Below are positions 33,499 to 43,006 of a stretch of 64,000 nucleotides of DNA, piece by piece (the stretch's first letter is position 1; the number at the start of each line of letters is the position of its first letter). The DNA comes from Thalassoglobus polymorphus (lineage in GTDB: Bacteria; Planctomycetota; Planctomycetia; Planctomycetales; Planctomycetaceae), in NCBI RefSeq assembly GCF_007744255.1, contig NZ_CP036267.1:3041500-3105499 (forward strand), written 5' to 3'. The notes under the pieces are model-generated. The model was not told the DNA's origin. It worked only from the letters and a program-made list of their open reading frames with translations, and did not search any database. Position numbers and translations under genes: made by a program.

Positions 33499-34926
33499 AT
33501 GAAGACGTTCTTAAAACTGTTCGTAATTCTACTTACTATTCAGCAACCTGGCTTTGCCGAGACTCCGCCGAATTTTGTTCTATGTATGTCAGATGATCAA
33601 GGTTGGGGAGATGTCGGCTTCAATGGGCACCCTCATTTAATCACTCCGGTCATGGATGAGATGGCAGCGACTGGGCTTCGCTTTGACCGGTTTCATGCTG
33701 CCGCTCCTGTTTGTTCACCAACAAGAGCGAGCTTTCTGACTGGTCGTCATCCAAATCGGATGGGAGTCTTCTCTTGGGGGCATTCATTACGCCCACAGGA
33801 AGTGACAATTGCAGAAGTTCTCGCTCAGAGTGGTTACAGCACGGGGCATTTCGGGAAATGGCATTTAGGCTCTGTGCGAGCCGACAGCCCTGTCAGTCCG
33901 GGGCAAAGTGGCTTTGAAGAATGGCTCTCAAGTCCAAATTTCTACGAGAACAGCCCGCTCATGTCACAGCGAGGAAAAGCGGTTGAAACGGACGGCGAGA
34001 GTTCCATGATCACCGTCGAAGCTGCCATTCCATTCATGGAGCAAGCGATCAAAAAACAGAAGACGTTTCTCGCAGTGATTTGGTTCGGCAACCCTCATAC
34101 GCCACATCAGGCGACCGATGAATTGAAGAAACTCTACCCCGGATTAAGTAAAAAAGAGCAAAACTACTACGGAGAAATCACCGGAATTGATCAGGCAATG
34201 GGACACCTTCGCAAAGAACTTGATCGCCTGAAAGTCCGAGAAAACACCTTCCTGCTCTACACCAGCGACAATGGACCACAAGGCCGCACTGTTGGGTCGT
34301 CCGGCGGCTTGCGTGGTGCCAAAGGATCACTTTGGGAAGGAGGAACTCGCGTCCCTGCCATGATCGAGTGGCCCAATCGAATCAAGAAGCATCGAGTGGT
34401 GAAAACTCCCGGAAACACCAGCGACATCTATCCGACCGTCCTCGAACTGGCGGGCATCAAGTCGCCACATCAGCATCCGCTTGATGGCATCAGTCTGGTC
34501 GATGTGATTGATGGCAAACAAACAAAACGCGAAAAACCGATGGCGTTTTGGATCTACACCAGCAAAGGAGTGGGAACTCCCAGTGCAGAATGGATGCAGA
34601 AACTGCAAGACGAGCAAGCTGGAAAAGCTGAAGCAACCCCTGCCCCTCCCCTCTCTGAGACAGCGCTCGTCAAGAAAAAATACAAGCAGGGAGATCCCGG
34701 TGGTCACTCCGCCCTTGTTGACGAAGAGTGGAAGTTGCACGCCATTCCGACCAAGAATAAAAATTGGAAGTACGAACTTTACAATCTCAACGATGACGAG
34801 GCCGAGACGACTGACATTTCCAAAGAACATCCAGACCTTGTAAAAAGAATGTCCGGAGAATTGTCTGAATGGCGAGACTCCGTGATCGACAGTTTAAATG
34901 GAAAAGATTACTCCACCTCGAATTAG
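33499..34926 (+). CDS. Secreted type I sulfatase
   Basis: A 475-aa formylglycine-dependent sulfatase that removes sulfate esters from a sugar or other substrate. A signal peptide (MKTFLKLFVILLTIQQPGF) is followed by the metal-binding SDDQGWGDVGFNG. The active-site motif is CSPTRASFLTG (C72 converted to formylglycine, R76), then GKWHLG and the second metal motif YTSDNGPQG. SSGGLRGAKGSLWEGGTRVP is typical of arylsulfatase-like S1 subfamilies. The enzyme is periplasmic or extracellular. A second sulfatase lies at 48915-50396 and PVC cytochrome genes lie nearby, so the neighbourhood suggests breakdown of sulfated polysaccharide. Confidence 0.93.
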   Translation: MKTFLKLFVILLTIQQPGFAETPPNFVLCMSDDQGWGDVGFNGHPHLITPVMDEMAATGLRFDRFHAAAPVCSPTRASFLTGRHPNRMGVFSWGHSLRPQEVTIAEVLAQSGYSTGHFGKWHLGSVRADSPVSPGQSGFEEWLSSPNFYENSPLMSQRGKAVETDGESSMITVEAAIPFMEQAIKKQKTFLAVIWFGNPHTPHQATDELKKLYPGLSKKEQNYYGEITGIDQAMGHLRKELDRLKVRENTFLLYTSDNGPQGRTVGSSGGLRGAKGSLWEGGTRVPAMIEWPNRIKKHRVVKTPGNTSDIYPTVLELAGIKSPHQHPLDGISLVDVIDGKQTKREKPMAFWIYTSKGVGTPSAEWMQKLQDEQAGKAEATPAPPLSETALVKKKYKQGDPGGHSALVDEEWKLHAIPTKNKNWKYELYNLNDDEAETTDISKEHPDLVKRMSGELSEWRDSVIDSLNGKDYSTSN

Positions 34927-34987
34927 AATCAGACTGGGAAGTTGTGGTATGGCCACTTTCCTCAAAGGTTTTCCGACTGGTTCTAAA
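34925..34987 (+). repeat. Degenerate copy of palindromic repeat, family B
   Basis: It ends in TCAAAGGTTTTCCGACTGGTTCT, cut here as GGTTTTCCGACTGGTTCT, which matches the right half of the intact copies at 48821 and 58799. The left half (AGAATCAGACTGGGAAG) is much changed. It overlaps the last bases of the sulfatase gene. Confidence 0.4.
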
Positions 34988-35068
34988 TTCGGATTTTGAA
35001 ACAACTCTACGATTCTCATCGAAATACAACTTGATACATCACACCGAACTCAGTTCGAAGGAAATAGA

Positions 35069-38000
35069 ATGCGCTGGGCGCTTTGCACATTGTTACTAAG
35101 TTGCTGCCTGATGACCTCGTCGATCGATGCTGCAACACCAGAATGGATCTGGACGGACAAGACACAAGATGGTCAACACATTTGGTTGCGAAAAACCTTC
35201 GAATCGCCTGATGCTGTCAAATCCGCAAGGCTGACTGCGACGTGTGACAATCACTTCATCATGTACTTGAATGGCAAACGCGTTCTAGCAGGAGATGAGT
35301 GGGCGGAACTTCTCGTCGCAGATCTCTCCAAACTGCTGAAGCCGGGCAAAAACACTTTGGCTGTTGAAGCCTGGAACGAAGGAGGAATCGCAGCATTTCT
35401 AAGTCAACTGCGAATCACCGGTGCTAGCAAAACGAAAACGACTTCAACCGATACTTCTTGGAAAGTCTCAGCAGAGAAAAAGGACAATTGGAATTCGACC
35501 GAGTTCGATGACTCCAACTGGGCGCAGCCAACTGCCTATGGTCCCGCCGGAAAAAAAGGGCTGCCGTGGACCCGGGCCGTGAATGCTGATTCTCTTGAGT
35601 CGGCCCTGTCTGATGGCGACCAATCTCAATATCAACCCAAGGTTGCGGATGTCACAGTTCCTGAAGGTTTTCAAGTCGAGCGAATTTTCTCAGTCCCGCG
35701 ATCAATGGGGTCATGGGTGTCGCTGACGACTGGACCGAATGGAAAACTGATTGCATCGGACCAGGGCAACAAAGGATTGTTCTTCGTAACTCCGGGTGAC
35801 GAAAACCGGCCAACGCAAGTCGAGAAAATCCCTGTCGACCTCTCCGGAGGACAAGGTTTATTGTGGGCGTTTGATTCACTTTACGTGATGGTCAATGGTG
35901 GTCCGAAATCAGGTTTACACCGCGTGACCGATTCAAACAACGATGGGACTCTCGATCATGTGGAACATCTCATGTTCGTTCCCGGTGGCGGAGAACATGG
36001 TCCTCACGCAGTGATTCTCTCACCAGATGGGAAGTCACTCTATGTTTGTGCCGGAAATCACACAAAGCTCCCCGAAGGAGTCGACAAAAGCCGCATCCCC
36101 ATGAACTGGGACGAAGATCATCTGCTCCCTCGTCGCTGGGATGCCAATGGTCATGCTGCCGGAATTCTGGCACCTGGTGGATGGATTTGCAAAATTGATC
36201 CTGAAGGAAAGAACTGGGAAGTCATCAGCATGGGCTATCGTAACCAATACGATATCGCCTTGAACGCCGACGGCGAGTTGTTCAGCTATGACGCAGACAT
36301 GGAGTGGGATTTCGGCTCACCCTGGTATCGTCCGACACGCGTCACACATGCCACAAGCGGAAGTGAATTCGGTTGGCGAAGTGGAACAGGGAAATGGCCG
36401 ACCTACTATGAGGATTCCCTTCCGCCTGTCATCGACATCGGCCCGGGGTCGCCTGTCGGAATCACATTTGGATACGGGACAAAATTCCCGGCGAAGTACC
36501 AAAAAGCACTCTTTATTCTGGATTGGACCTACAGCACAATCTATGCGATCCATCTCACTCCGGAGGGTTCGAGCTACAAAGCGGTGAAAGAAGATTTCGC
36601 AACAGCCTCCCCCTTGCAGGTGACCGACACAACCATCGGGAGTGACGGCGCCCTGTACTTTGCGGTCGGTGGACGCGGAACGCAGTCTGCCATGTACCGT
36701 GTCACTTACATCGGAGACGATTCCACACAACCTGTCGACGCGAAGAACTCCGCTGGGCAGGAACAGCGAAACCTGCGTCGGAAATTAGAAGAATTTCATG
36801 GAAAGCCAAATGGTGACTTGGAGCTGATTTTCAATAACCTTGGAAACGAAGATCGATTTATTCGTTACGCAGCAAGGATTGCGATGGAATGGCAACCTCA
36901 GGACCAGTGGGCTGCAAAAGTTTTGAATGGTGATGGACTGAATGCAATGGGGCAAATCAACGGTTTATTGGCCCTCTGTCGCCAAGGTCAACCGGAGCAA
37001 TTGAACGCAGTCCTCGAATCTCTCTCATCAATACCAATTGACAAAGTGACTCATCGTGAGCAACTTGCTCTCTTGCGGACCTACCAGCTTGCGTTCATCC
37101 GTCTTGGCGCTCCAAACGAAAAATGGAAATCCAAACTTGTCAAGACATTTGACGCAATCTATCCAAGTCATAGCGATGAAACGAACGCCGAACTCGTCCA
37201 GTTACTCGTCTATCTCGATTCCCCGACCGTCGTTCGAAAAACGCTCGACCTGATGGACAATCTCGGACCGGAAGAGATTCCTGATTGGGGCGAAATCGCA
37301 AAACGACATGCCAGTTACGGAGGAACCGTGAATGCCCTTCTGAACAACATGCCCCCGTTGCGAAAAATTCATTTTGCTTTCGCTTTGAGAAATGCGACCA
37401 CCGGTTGGACACTCGCTGATCGACGTCGGTATTTCGAATTTTTCTTAAGCGCTGCGAAACATCCAGGAGGAAACAGCTACGCGAAATTCTTAATGCAAGC
37501 CAGGGAAGATGCTTTCGCGAACGTCCCTCAAGATCAACGTCTGATTCTGGATGAAGTTGCCAGTCAAGCACTCATCGCCCCGTTGCCGAAGGTTCCAGCC
37601 CCCAAGGGTCCGGGGAAGAAATGGACTACGGAATTAGCACTTGAAGTGCTCAAAGATCCTTTGAAGAAGAGAAGCTACAAACGGGGACGAGAATTGTTCC
37701 ACGCGACATCATGTGTGAAATGCCACCGTTACAACGGAGAAGGAGGAGCGATTGGCCCCGACTTGTCTCTGGCTGGCAAGAAATTCCCGCTACCGGATTT
37801 GCTCGATAACATTTTCACTCCCAGCAAGGTCATTTCCGATCAGTACGGCTCGCATACCGTCCTGACGACCGATGGCGTTGTCCTCAATGGGCGTGTTGTC
37901 GAAATCAATGATGAAGTTCATGTTTACCTGACCGATGCCGATGCGACGGTCAAGGTGTTGAAGAAAAGCGAGATCGAAGAAATGCAGGTCTCTAAAACAT

Positions 38001-38107
38001 CTCAAATGCCGTTGGGACTACTGAATACGTTGAACGAGGAAGAACTCAAAGACCTGATGGCTTATCTTCTGTCCGGTGGAAACCCGAGAGCAAAAGAATA
38101 CCGTTAG
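35069..38107 (+). CDS. PVC-type heme-binding protein (galactose-binding-like + propeller + HEAT + cytochrome c)
   Basis: A 1012-aa secreted protein. A signal peptide (MRWALCTLLLSCCLMTSSI) is followed by a beta-rich carbohydrate-binding-like module (EWIWTDKTQDGQHIWLRKTF to about residue 180). Next is a six-bladed propeller of the membrane-bound dehydrogenase type (VTVPEGFQVERIFSVP, GPNGKLIASDQGNKGL, GDENRPTQVEKI and others, about residues 190-555), then HEAT-like helices. A C-terminal cytochrome c domain carries the heme motif SCVKCHRYNG (C882-H886) and the GPDLSLAG and FTPSKVISDQYGSHTVLTTDG segments of the PVC heme-binding family. It probably oxidises a sugar and passes electrons to the periplasmic chain; the substrate is unknown. 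Confidence 0.88.
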   Translation: MRWALCTLLLSCCLMTSSIDAATPEWIWTDKTQDGQHIWLRKTFESPDAVKSARLTATCDNHFIMYLNGKRVLAGDEWAELLVADLSKLLKPGKNTLAVEAWNEGGIAAFLSQLRITGASKTKTTSTDTSWKVSAEKKDNWNSTEFDDSNWAQPTAYGPAGKKGLPWTRAVNADSLESALSDGDQSQYQPKVADVTVPEGFQVERIFSVPRSMGSWVSLTTGPNGKLIASDQGNKGLFFVTPGDENRPTQVEKIPVDLSGGQGLLWAFDSLYVMVNGGPKSGLHRVTDSNNDGTLDHVEHLMFVPGGGEHGPHAVILSPDGKSLYVCAGNHTKLPEGVDKSRIPMNWDEDHLLPRRWDANGHAAGILAPGGWICKIDPEGKNWEVISMGYRNQYDIALNADGELFSYDADMEWDFGSPWYRPTRVTHATSGSEFGWRSGTGKWPTYYEDSLPPVIDIGPGSPVGITFGYGTKFPAKYQKALFILDWTYSTIYAIHLTPEGSSYKAVKEDFATASPLQVTDTTIGSDGALYFAVGGRGTQSAMYRVTYIGDDSTQPVDAKNSAGQEQRNLRRKLEEFHGKPNGDLELIFNNLGNEDRFIRYAARIAMEWQPQDQWAAKVLNGDGLNAMGQINGLLALCRQGQPEQLNAVLESLSSIPIDKVTHREQLALLRTYQLAFIRLGAPNEKWKSKLVKTFDAIYPSHSDETNAELVQLLVYLDSPTVVRKTLDLMDNLGPEEIPDWGEIAKRHASYGGTVNALLNNMPPLRKIHFAFALRNATTGWTLADRRRYFEFFLSAAKHPGGNSYAKFLMQAREDAFANVPQDQRLILDEVASQALIAPLPKVPAPKGPGKKWTTELALEVLKDPLKKRSYKRGRELFHATSCVKCHRYNGEGGAIGPDLSLAGKKFPLPDLLDNIFTPSKVISDQYGSHTVLTTDGVVLNGRVVEINDEVHVYLTDADATVKVLKKSEIEEMQVSKTSQMPLGLLNTLNEEELKDLMAYLLSGGNPRAKEYR

Positions 38108-38223
38108 AGAAGTTTTGAAAAAAATGCCCTGACCTGTCTCGTAAAGAAGAGTGATTCATCACGTAAGAACACTCTTCGCGCACAGCGGAATTACGATTGT
38201 CTTCAAGAGAAAATCGGAGTCAT

Positions 38224-38318
38224 CATAGAGCATCTTTCGGATTAATTTGCAGGCTCCGCCTCGTGGCGAACAGCATTATTACTAGAGAAATGCGTTCTTC
38301 ACGGGCAGACGGTAGAGC
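38224..38318 (+). repeat. Dispersed repeat, family C
   Basis: It starts TAGAGCATCTTTCGGAT and then holds ATTTGCAGGC, CCTCGTGGCGAA and TTCTTCACGGGCA, parallel to the copy at 11718. The block from about 38283 (CTAGAGAAATGCGTTCTTC) recurs at 63217-63255. It sits in the convergent space between the PVC gene and the prenyltransferase-like gene. Confidence 0.6.
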
Positions 38319-38326
38319 AAGCAGAT

Positions 38327-39268
38327 CTAAGAATTCATTTCATTGAGAAGTGCGAGAAGTCCGAGACCGTAGAAGGTGTATTCCACGTCGGCAGCTTCGT
38401 CCCATGTTGCAGCCCGGAAGCCGCCGGTGGGGAACTCCAATTGCGTCGTTAACCAGTGATGAATTTTTTGGGCATCGACAAGTCTGCCAAGATTGAGATC
38501 CTGACTTGTCAGAATTCCGGTAAAGGTGGAGAGGCTATCAGCGAAGGGAACACGTGAATTGGCCTGATAACCACCTTCGTCACTTTTCACTTCTTTGAGA
38601 AAAACTCGAAGATCATCCCGAATTTCATCATCGACGGCTCCGAACTCCTGGAGAATCGCACAAGCTGCTGCGGTTGGATTCGTGCCGGATCGTCGCATCG
38701 GAGCGATCTCAACGAAGCCCCCATCGTCGCGCTGTCGATCGTAAATGAATTGAACAAGTGCATTGGGACGCTGTTGTGGAATCCCTACAAGCTGATAGGT
38801 CAGCATCACAAGAAGTGAGTGGTAAGTACTCCCAGAAGCTCCCTCTGTCGACTTAGCATATCCTCCGTCTTCCGTCCTGACAGACTCGAGTTGCTCAATG
38901 ATCTGTTGAGGGAAACTTGCACTCGCCTCTGCGAGAAGATCAATCCCAGAGGAGACCTGCAAAGCGAGGGCGGTTGCCAGCCAGTTCATTAAGTCGATGA
39001 CATTGAGCTGGCTTGTCTCATGCTCTTTCAGGAATTTCGAAATCTGCTCGGCAGTTTGCGATTCCATCCCGCCAAGCATCATCAATCCACGAACGGCGAA
39101 GCTTGTGTAATACAAGTCGGAATCACCATCGCGGCCACGGAATCCACCATCGGGCATTTGAAAGCCAAGTAGAAAGTTCCGATGGCGCTCTCGCCGACTC
39201 TCATCGAGAGATTGCAATTGGTCCGCCAGTCGGTTCCCCAAACGGATCAAATACGGGACATCACTCAT
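38327..39268 (-). CDS. Prenyltransferase/squalene-oxidase repeat protein, Rab-GGTase-beta-like
   Basis: A 313-aa alpha-toroid protein built of repeated helical pairs. At least five repeat cores are readable: DGGFRGRDGDSDLYYTSFAV, DGGYAKSTEGASGSTYHSLL, DGGFVEIAPMRRSGTNPTAA, EGGYQANSRVPFADSLSTF and TGGFRAATWDEAADVEYTF. The spacing and the GGF/GGY turns resemble the beta subunit of eukaryotic protein geranylgeranyltransferases more than squalene cyclases; no DxDD cyclase motif is seen. The expected zinc ligands of active protein prenyltransferases are not clear: the final DVxHT is DVEYT here, and no DxC was found. It overlaps the VanZ gene by 4 bases. The reaction, if any, is unknown. Confidence 0.8.
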   Translation of the reverse strand: MSDVPYLIRLGNRLADQLQSLDESRRERHRNFLLGFQMPDGGFRGRDGDSDLYYTSFAVRGLMMLGGMESQTAEQISKFLKEHETSQLNVIDLMNWLATALALQVSSGIDLLAEASASFPQQIIEQLESVRTEDGGYAKSTEGASGSTYHSLLVMLTYQLVGIPQQRPNALVQFIYDRQRDDGGFVEIAPMRRSGTNPTAAACAILQEFGAVDDEIRDDLRVFLKEVKSDEGGYQANSRVPFADSLSTFTGILTSQDLNLGRLVDAQKIHHWLTTQLEFPTGGFRAATWDEAADVEYTFYGLGLLALLNEMNS

Positions 39269-39765
39269 CGAGCAAACCCACTTGATTCACTGTTCATTGA
39301 AATTGGGACGAAACGATTCAGAATAGGAATCCCTGTCAACCATTTCGGATTGTTCAAATTCCAGATCGCCAACTGCATGGCGCCCATTCCGAGTACAATC
39401 CCTAAGCAGTCGCTGCACCAATCGATGAAATCAGGATGTCGGCCAACTGGCCCCTGCAAGATTTCATCCAGAGCAGCGAAAACCATCAGCAACGGAATAA
39501 TGAATCGGTGTGACAGGCGATACGGATCAGGTTTCAGACAGACAATGGCGGTCAAGACTGCCAATCCAAAGTAAGCTCCCAAGTGAAGCGGCTTATCCCA
39601 ACCAGATGTCACCGAAGCGATCTGCTTCGGAATTGGAGCGTGAGTCATGATAAACAGGAAGCAGGCGTAGCTCAGCCAAACAAAACGAAATCCCCACCGC
39701 GAAACCAGTCGAACTGGCAGCGAAAGACTTCGTCGGGAGTCGGCAAGAGTCGTCATCGACCTCAA
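39265..39765 (-). CDS. VanZ-like family membrane protein
   Basis: A 166-aa protein with four probable membrane helices (FVWLSYACFLFIMTHAP, PLHLGAYFGLAVLTAIVCL, FIIPLLMVFAALDEILQG and DWCSDCLGIVLGMGAMQLA). The order DKPLHLGAYFGLA, DEILQGPVGRHPDFIDWCSDCLG is the VanZ-like signature (KxxHxxxY, DExxQxxxPxRxxxxxDxxxN-like), although the canonical Asn is replaced by CLG. VanZ of Enterococcus gives low-level teicoplanin resistance; most distant members, including this one, have no known role. Its stop overlaps the start of the prenyltransferase-like gene (4 bases), so both are made from one mRNA. Confidence 0.85.
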   Translation of the reverse strand: MRSMTTLADSRRSLSLPVRLVSRWGFRFVWLSYACFLFIMTHAPIPKQIASVTSGWDKPLHLGAYFGLAVLTAIVCLKPDPYRLSHRFIIPLLMVFAALDEILQGPVGRHPDFIDWCSDCLGIVLGMGAMQLAIWNLNNPKWLTGIPILNRFVPISMNSESSGFAR

Positions 39766-39868
39766 ATCTTATGTCTGGATTGAATCGCTCAGTTTACTCA
39801 CTCACTTTTGGGCTTCTCGAATAAACAATGAGGGCCCAGGATCTTGAGTTGAGTGACTAGCGGCCGCC

Positions 39869-41134
39869 CTATGGTTCCGGGTAGGCGGTTTTCAGTTTGT
39901 GCTCAGGATTTGCTTCGAGAAAAGCTTCAACACGATCCGTTCTCCCGAACGCTTCGGGTAAAAACTTAACTGCTTGCTCAAGCCGGTCATTCGGTTCTGC
40001 ACAACTAAATCGCAAGAACCCATGTCCAGCCTCACCGAAACATTCTCCGCCAAGGCAAGCGACTCCAAAGTTCTCATCTGCACCTTTGAGAAGATAGAGC
40101 GCTAAGCCGTGACTGGTGATTTTGAGCTTGTTGCAAATCGGTGCGACGTTCGGAAAGACGTAGAAAGTTGCGGTTGGGTCGAGTGTATGGATTCCATCGA
40201 TCGCGTTCAGCCCGGATGTGAGCAGTTGCACCTTCTCCTGGAACCGGCTCATCTGCTCATCTCGCTCAGAGTGATCCTGTTGCAACGCTTTTGTTCCGGC
40301 GATTTGCACAATAGGTGGCGTGCAGGAAAGCGTCGTATTGATCATTTTGGCAATCGATGTTGCGATCTTGGCTCCGGTGACCGCAAACCCGAGTCGCCAT
40401 CCACTCATGCTGTAAGACTTACTGAATGTATAAGCGGAAACGCATTGGTCCATCATTCCGGGCTGTTCGAGCAATGAATGATGGCGTCCTTTCCAAACCA
40501 TGTGGCAATAGGGCTCGTCGCTGAAGACTGCGATATCTTTCCCGCGAATCAGATCCGCCAATGCTTTCAAGTCTTCTTCAGTGGCAACTCCACCGGTCGG
40601 GTTGTGTGGAGTATTCAGAAAAATCGCACGAGGACTTTTCGCTGTATTCAGGAATTTTTCGACTTCAGCGATGTCCGGCCGAAACTCATTCGCCTGAAGC
40701 AGGTTGCTGTACACCGGATTTGCACCGCGACGCAGGATGTTCGGGAGATAGGTCGGGAAATACGGGCTGAAAACCAGTACATCATCGCCGGGGTTCAAAA
40801 AGGCTTCACAAAAGAATTGTTCAAAAACCTTGGCTCCAGGACCAACAACGACGTTCTCTGCCGCTGCAGGAATTTTGAATTCGTCGCTGACAAACTTCGC
40901 AGCTGCCGCGCGAAACTCAGGCAGACCGGGTGAGGGGCAATAATGGGTCTGATTTTCCTGAATTGCCTGAATCCCGGCATTTTTCGCAGAAGAGGTGCTC
41001 TCGAACGGGCTATCCCCGATTTCTAATTCGACGACGTCTTTTCCGTCAGCCTTCAACTCTTTGGCGATTGCCAAAACGGTAAAGGCGGTTTCAACAGTCA
41101 ATGATTTTGCAAATTCGCTGAGTGATGCAGACAC
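39869..41134 (-). CDS. Pyridoxal-phosphate aminotransferase, class I/II
   Basis: A 421-aa fold-type I aminotransferase. Visible motifs are the substrate loop VELEIGDSPFE, the cofactor region NVVVGPGAKVFEQF, FLNTPHNPTGGVATEEDL, VFSDEPYCHMVW (Asp pairing with the cofactor nitrogen), and the Schiff-base lysine K239 in YTFSKSYSMSGWRLGFAVTG, with Arg near the C-terminus in FLRFSCAEP. The family includes aspartate, alanine and LL-diaminopimelate aminotransferases; the amino acid used cannot be told from these motifs alone. Monocistronic, with about 100 bases to its neighbours. Confidence 0.9.
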   Translation of the reverse strand: MSASLSEFAKSLTVETAFTVLAIAKELKADGKDVVELEIGDSPFESTSSAKNAGIQAIQENQTHYCPSPGLPEFRAAAAKFVSDEFKIPAAAENVVVGPGAKVFEQFFCEAFLNPGDDVLVFSPYFPTYLPNILRRGANPVYSNLLQANEFRPDIAEVEKFLNTAKSPRAIFLNTPHNPTGGVATEEDLKALADLIRGKDIAVFSDEPYCHMVWKGRHHSLLEQPGMMDQCVSAYTFSKSYSMSGWRLGFAVTGAKIATSIAKMINTTLSCTPPIVQIAGTKALQQDHSERDEQMSRFQEKVQLLTSGLNAIDGIHTLDPTATFYVFPNVAPICNKLKITSHGLALYLLKGADENFGVACLGGECFGEAGHGFLRFSCAEPNDRLEQAVKFLPEAFGRTDRVEAFLEANPEHKLKTAYPEP

Positions 41135-41431
41135 GATCGTTGGATCTCTTCATATTAAGTGGATAAACCAGTAGGATTTGACCTATTCAAACGTCCCTCA
41201 TGGGCTAGGTCAACCGGTTCAGATGGTGTGACATAAAAAAAGCGACAAGTCCTTAGATGTTTCAAAATTTTACAGCTCCGAGGATGCCGAGGCACGGCCC
41301 GGGGAGTTATGATTTTAGGAACTGGAGATCTCAGCCATCACGTTGACGCTCACGTGATGCAATTTCGTAATCAACCATCAATGTGACCGTTGCGAGAGAC
41401 CCTCGCACTATATGTTTCAAGGTAATTTAGA

Positions 41432-42619
41432 ATGGCCATCGAAATTCGAGTTCCGTCTGTCGGGGAATCGATTAGCGAAGTCTTTATTGGCGAGTGGTAC
41501 GTCAAAGAGGGAGAATGGGTCGATGTCGACCAAAACCTGGTCGGTCTAGAAACCGACAAGGCCACTTTCGATGTCCCCAGCCCCGAAGCGGGCGTCATTG
41601 ATTCCATAAAGATTGAGGCTGGATCAACTGCAGAAATCGGCGACGTCATCGCCACATTGAATCCCGGCCCGAACCCGAATGGAGATTCGGCCGGAGGACA
41701 GAGCACTTCAAAAGCTGAAAGTACCACGACGTCGAAAGAGAGTGCTTCGCAACAAAGTGCCCAATCCGCCACAACTGGCGGACACGTGATGCCTTCTGCA
41801 GCGCGGGTCGCTGCTGAAAGTCACGTCGATCCCAAGAGTGTCGGCGGGACTGGCCCGGGGGGACGAGTCTTGAAGGAAGACGTCCTGAACCATGTCGGTG
41901 GCACAGATGGTGGTTCCGGTCGCGAGGAACGACGAGTTCCGATGTCTCCGATGCGGCAAACTATCGCGAGAAGACTTGTCAGTGCACAAAAAGACGCAGC
42001 TTTATTGACCACATTCAATGAATGCGACATGTCCGCAGTCAAAAAATTACGAGCTGAGTATCAAGATCAGTTCGTCAAGAAGTACGACATCAAGCTCGGC
42101 TTCATGTCGTTTTTCGTCAAAGCTGTCATCGGAGCATTGAACGAATTCCCAGCCATCGGAGCCCAGGTCGAAGGGACAGACTTGGTCTATCGAAATTATT
42201 GTGACGTTGGTGTCGCCATCGGAGCTGGAAAAGGTTTGATTGTTCCAGTGATTCGCAACGCCGAACGCCTCAGCTTCGCGGAAGTTGAACTCACAATTGC
42301 TGACTTCGCCAAGCGAGCCCGGAATAACAAGATCACTCTTGAAGAACTTGAAGGAGGAACCTTCACCATCACAAATGGTGGAGTATACGGTTCTCTACTT
42401 TCAACCCCCATTGTCAATCCGCCTCAGAGCGGAGTCTTGGGAATGCACGGGATCTTTGACCGCCCGGTTGCTGTCGACGGAGAAGTTGTCATTCGCCCGA
42501 TGATGTATATCGCTCTGACTTACGATCACCGCGTGGTCGATGGTCGTGAAGCTGTTTCGTTTCTAGTTCGAATCAAAGAAGCAATCGAAGATCCAACTCG
42601 ACTGTTACTAGAAGTGTAA
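41432..42619 (+). CDS. odhB: Dihydrolipoyl succinyltransferase, E2 of 2-oxoglutarate dehydrogenase
   Basis: A 395-aa E2 enzyme that transfers the succinyl group from the lipoyl arm to CoA in the TCA cycle. A single lipoyl domain is at residues 1-76, with lipoyl lysine K43 in [10 protein letters not shown]. An Ala/Ser/Thr-rich linker follows, then a peripheral-subunit-binding domain ([28 protein letters not shown]). The catalytic domain is from about residue 165 ([16 protein letters not shown]), ending in the active-site motif [15 protein letters not shown]. The PSVGESI start and the LTYDHRxxDGREAV motif fit succinyl rather than acetyl E2. The E1 and E3 genes are not adjacent, so the complex genes are scattered. 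Confidence 0.95.
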   Translation: MAIEIRVPSVGESISEVFIGEWYVKEGEWVDVDQNLVGLETDKATFDVPSPEAGVIDSIKIEAGSTAEIGDVIATLNPGPNPNGDSAGGQSTSKAESTTTSKESASQQSAQSATTGGHVMPSAARVAAESHVDPKSVGGTGPGGRVLKEDVLNHVGGTDGGSGREERRVPMSPMRQTIARRLVSAQKDAALLTTFNECDMSAVKKLRAEYQDQFVKKYDIKLGFMSFFVKAVIGALNEFPAIGAQVEGTDLVYRNYCDVGVAIGAGKGLIVPVIRNAERLSFAEVELTIADFAKRARNNKITLEELEGGTFTITNGGVYGSLLSTPIVNPPQSGVLGMHGIFDRPVAVDGEVVIRPMMYIALTYDHRVVDGREAVSFLVRIKEAIEDPTRLLLEV

Positions 42620-43006
42620 AGCGGAGAGAGGAATTCTCGAAGACCGCATAAGCATTGACTGAACAACGCTTCACAAAACAGCGACGCCACTTTAACGATC
42701 GCATCAGCGATCTCATCAAAACAAGTTGAGCGTTCTGTCTTGTGGAGTTGATGTTCGATGCGGTCCAGAGCAAATCCTGGTCAGGTCTTCACATTCGGTC
42801 TCGTGGATGCGAGCGATTCAGCACTTGAAGAGCACTCTTCACCGAGACAACTAACACAAAAATGATCTAAGAACCGCTAACAACTCCTCTCGGATCGAGC
42901 GATCTCACTCGAGTTTCGGCATCTCGCAGAGTTATTGTTTCAGCTATAAGACTTCCATCGCGGAGACTCGGTCGAGTAGAATCTACGCAGGGACGAGAGG
43001 TGCAAA
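42620..43006. other. Intergenic region with a degenerate family C-like segment
   Basis: No gene was found. About 42770-42850 holds blocks reminiscent of family C (GGTCTTCACATTCGG, TCTCGTGGATGCGAG and CTCTTCACCGAGAC) but too altered to align with confidence. The last 100 bases should carry the promoter for the SUFU-domain gene. Confidence 0.35.
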
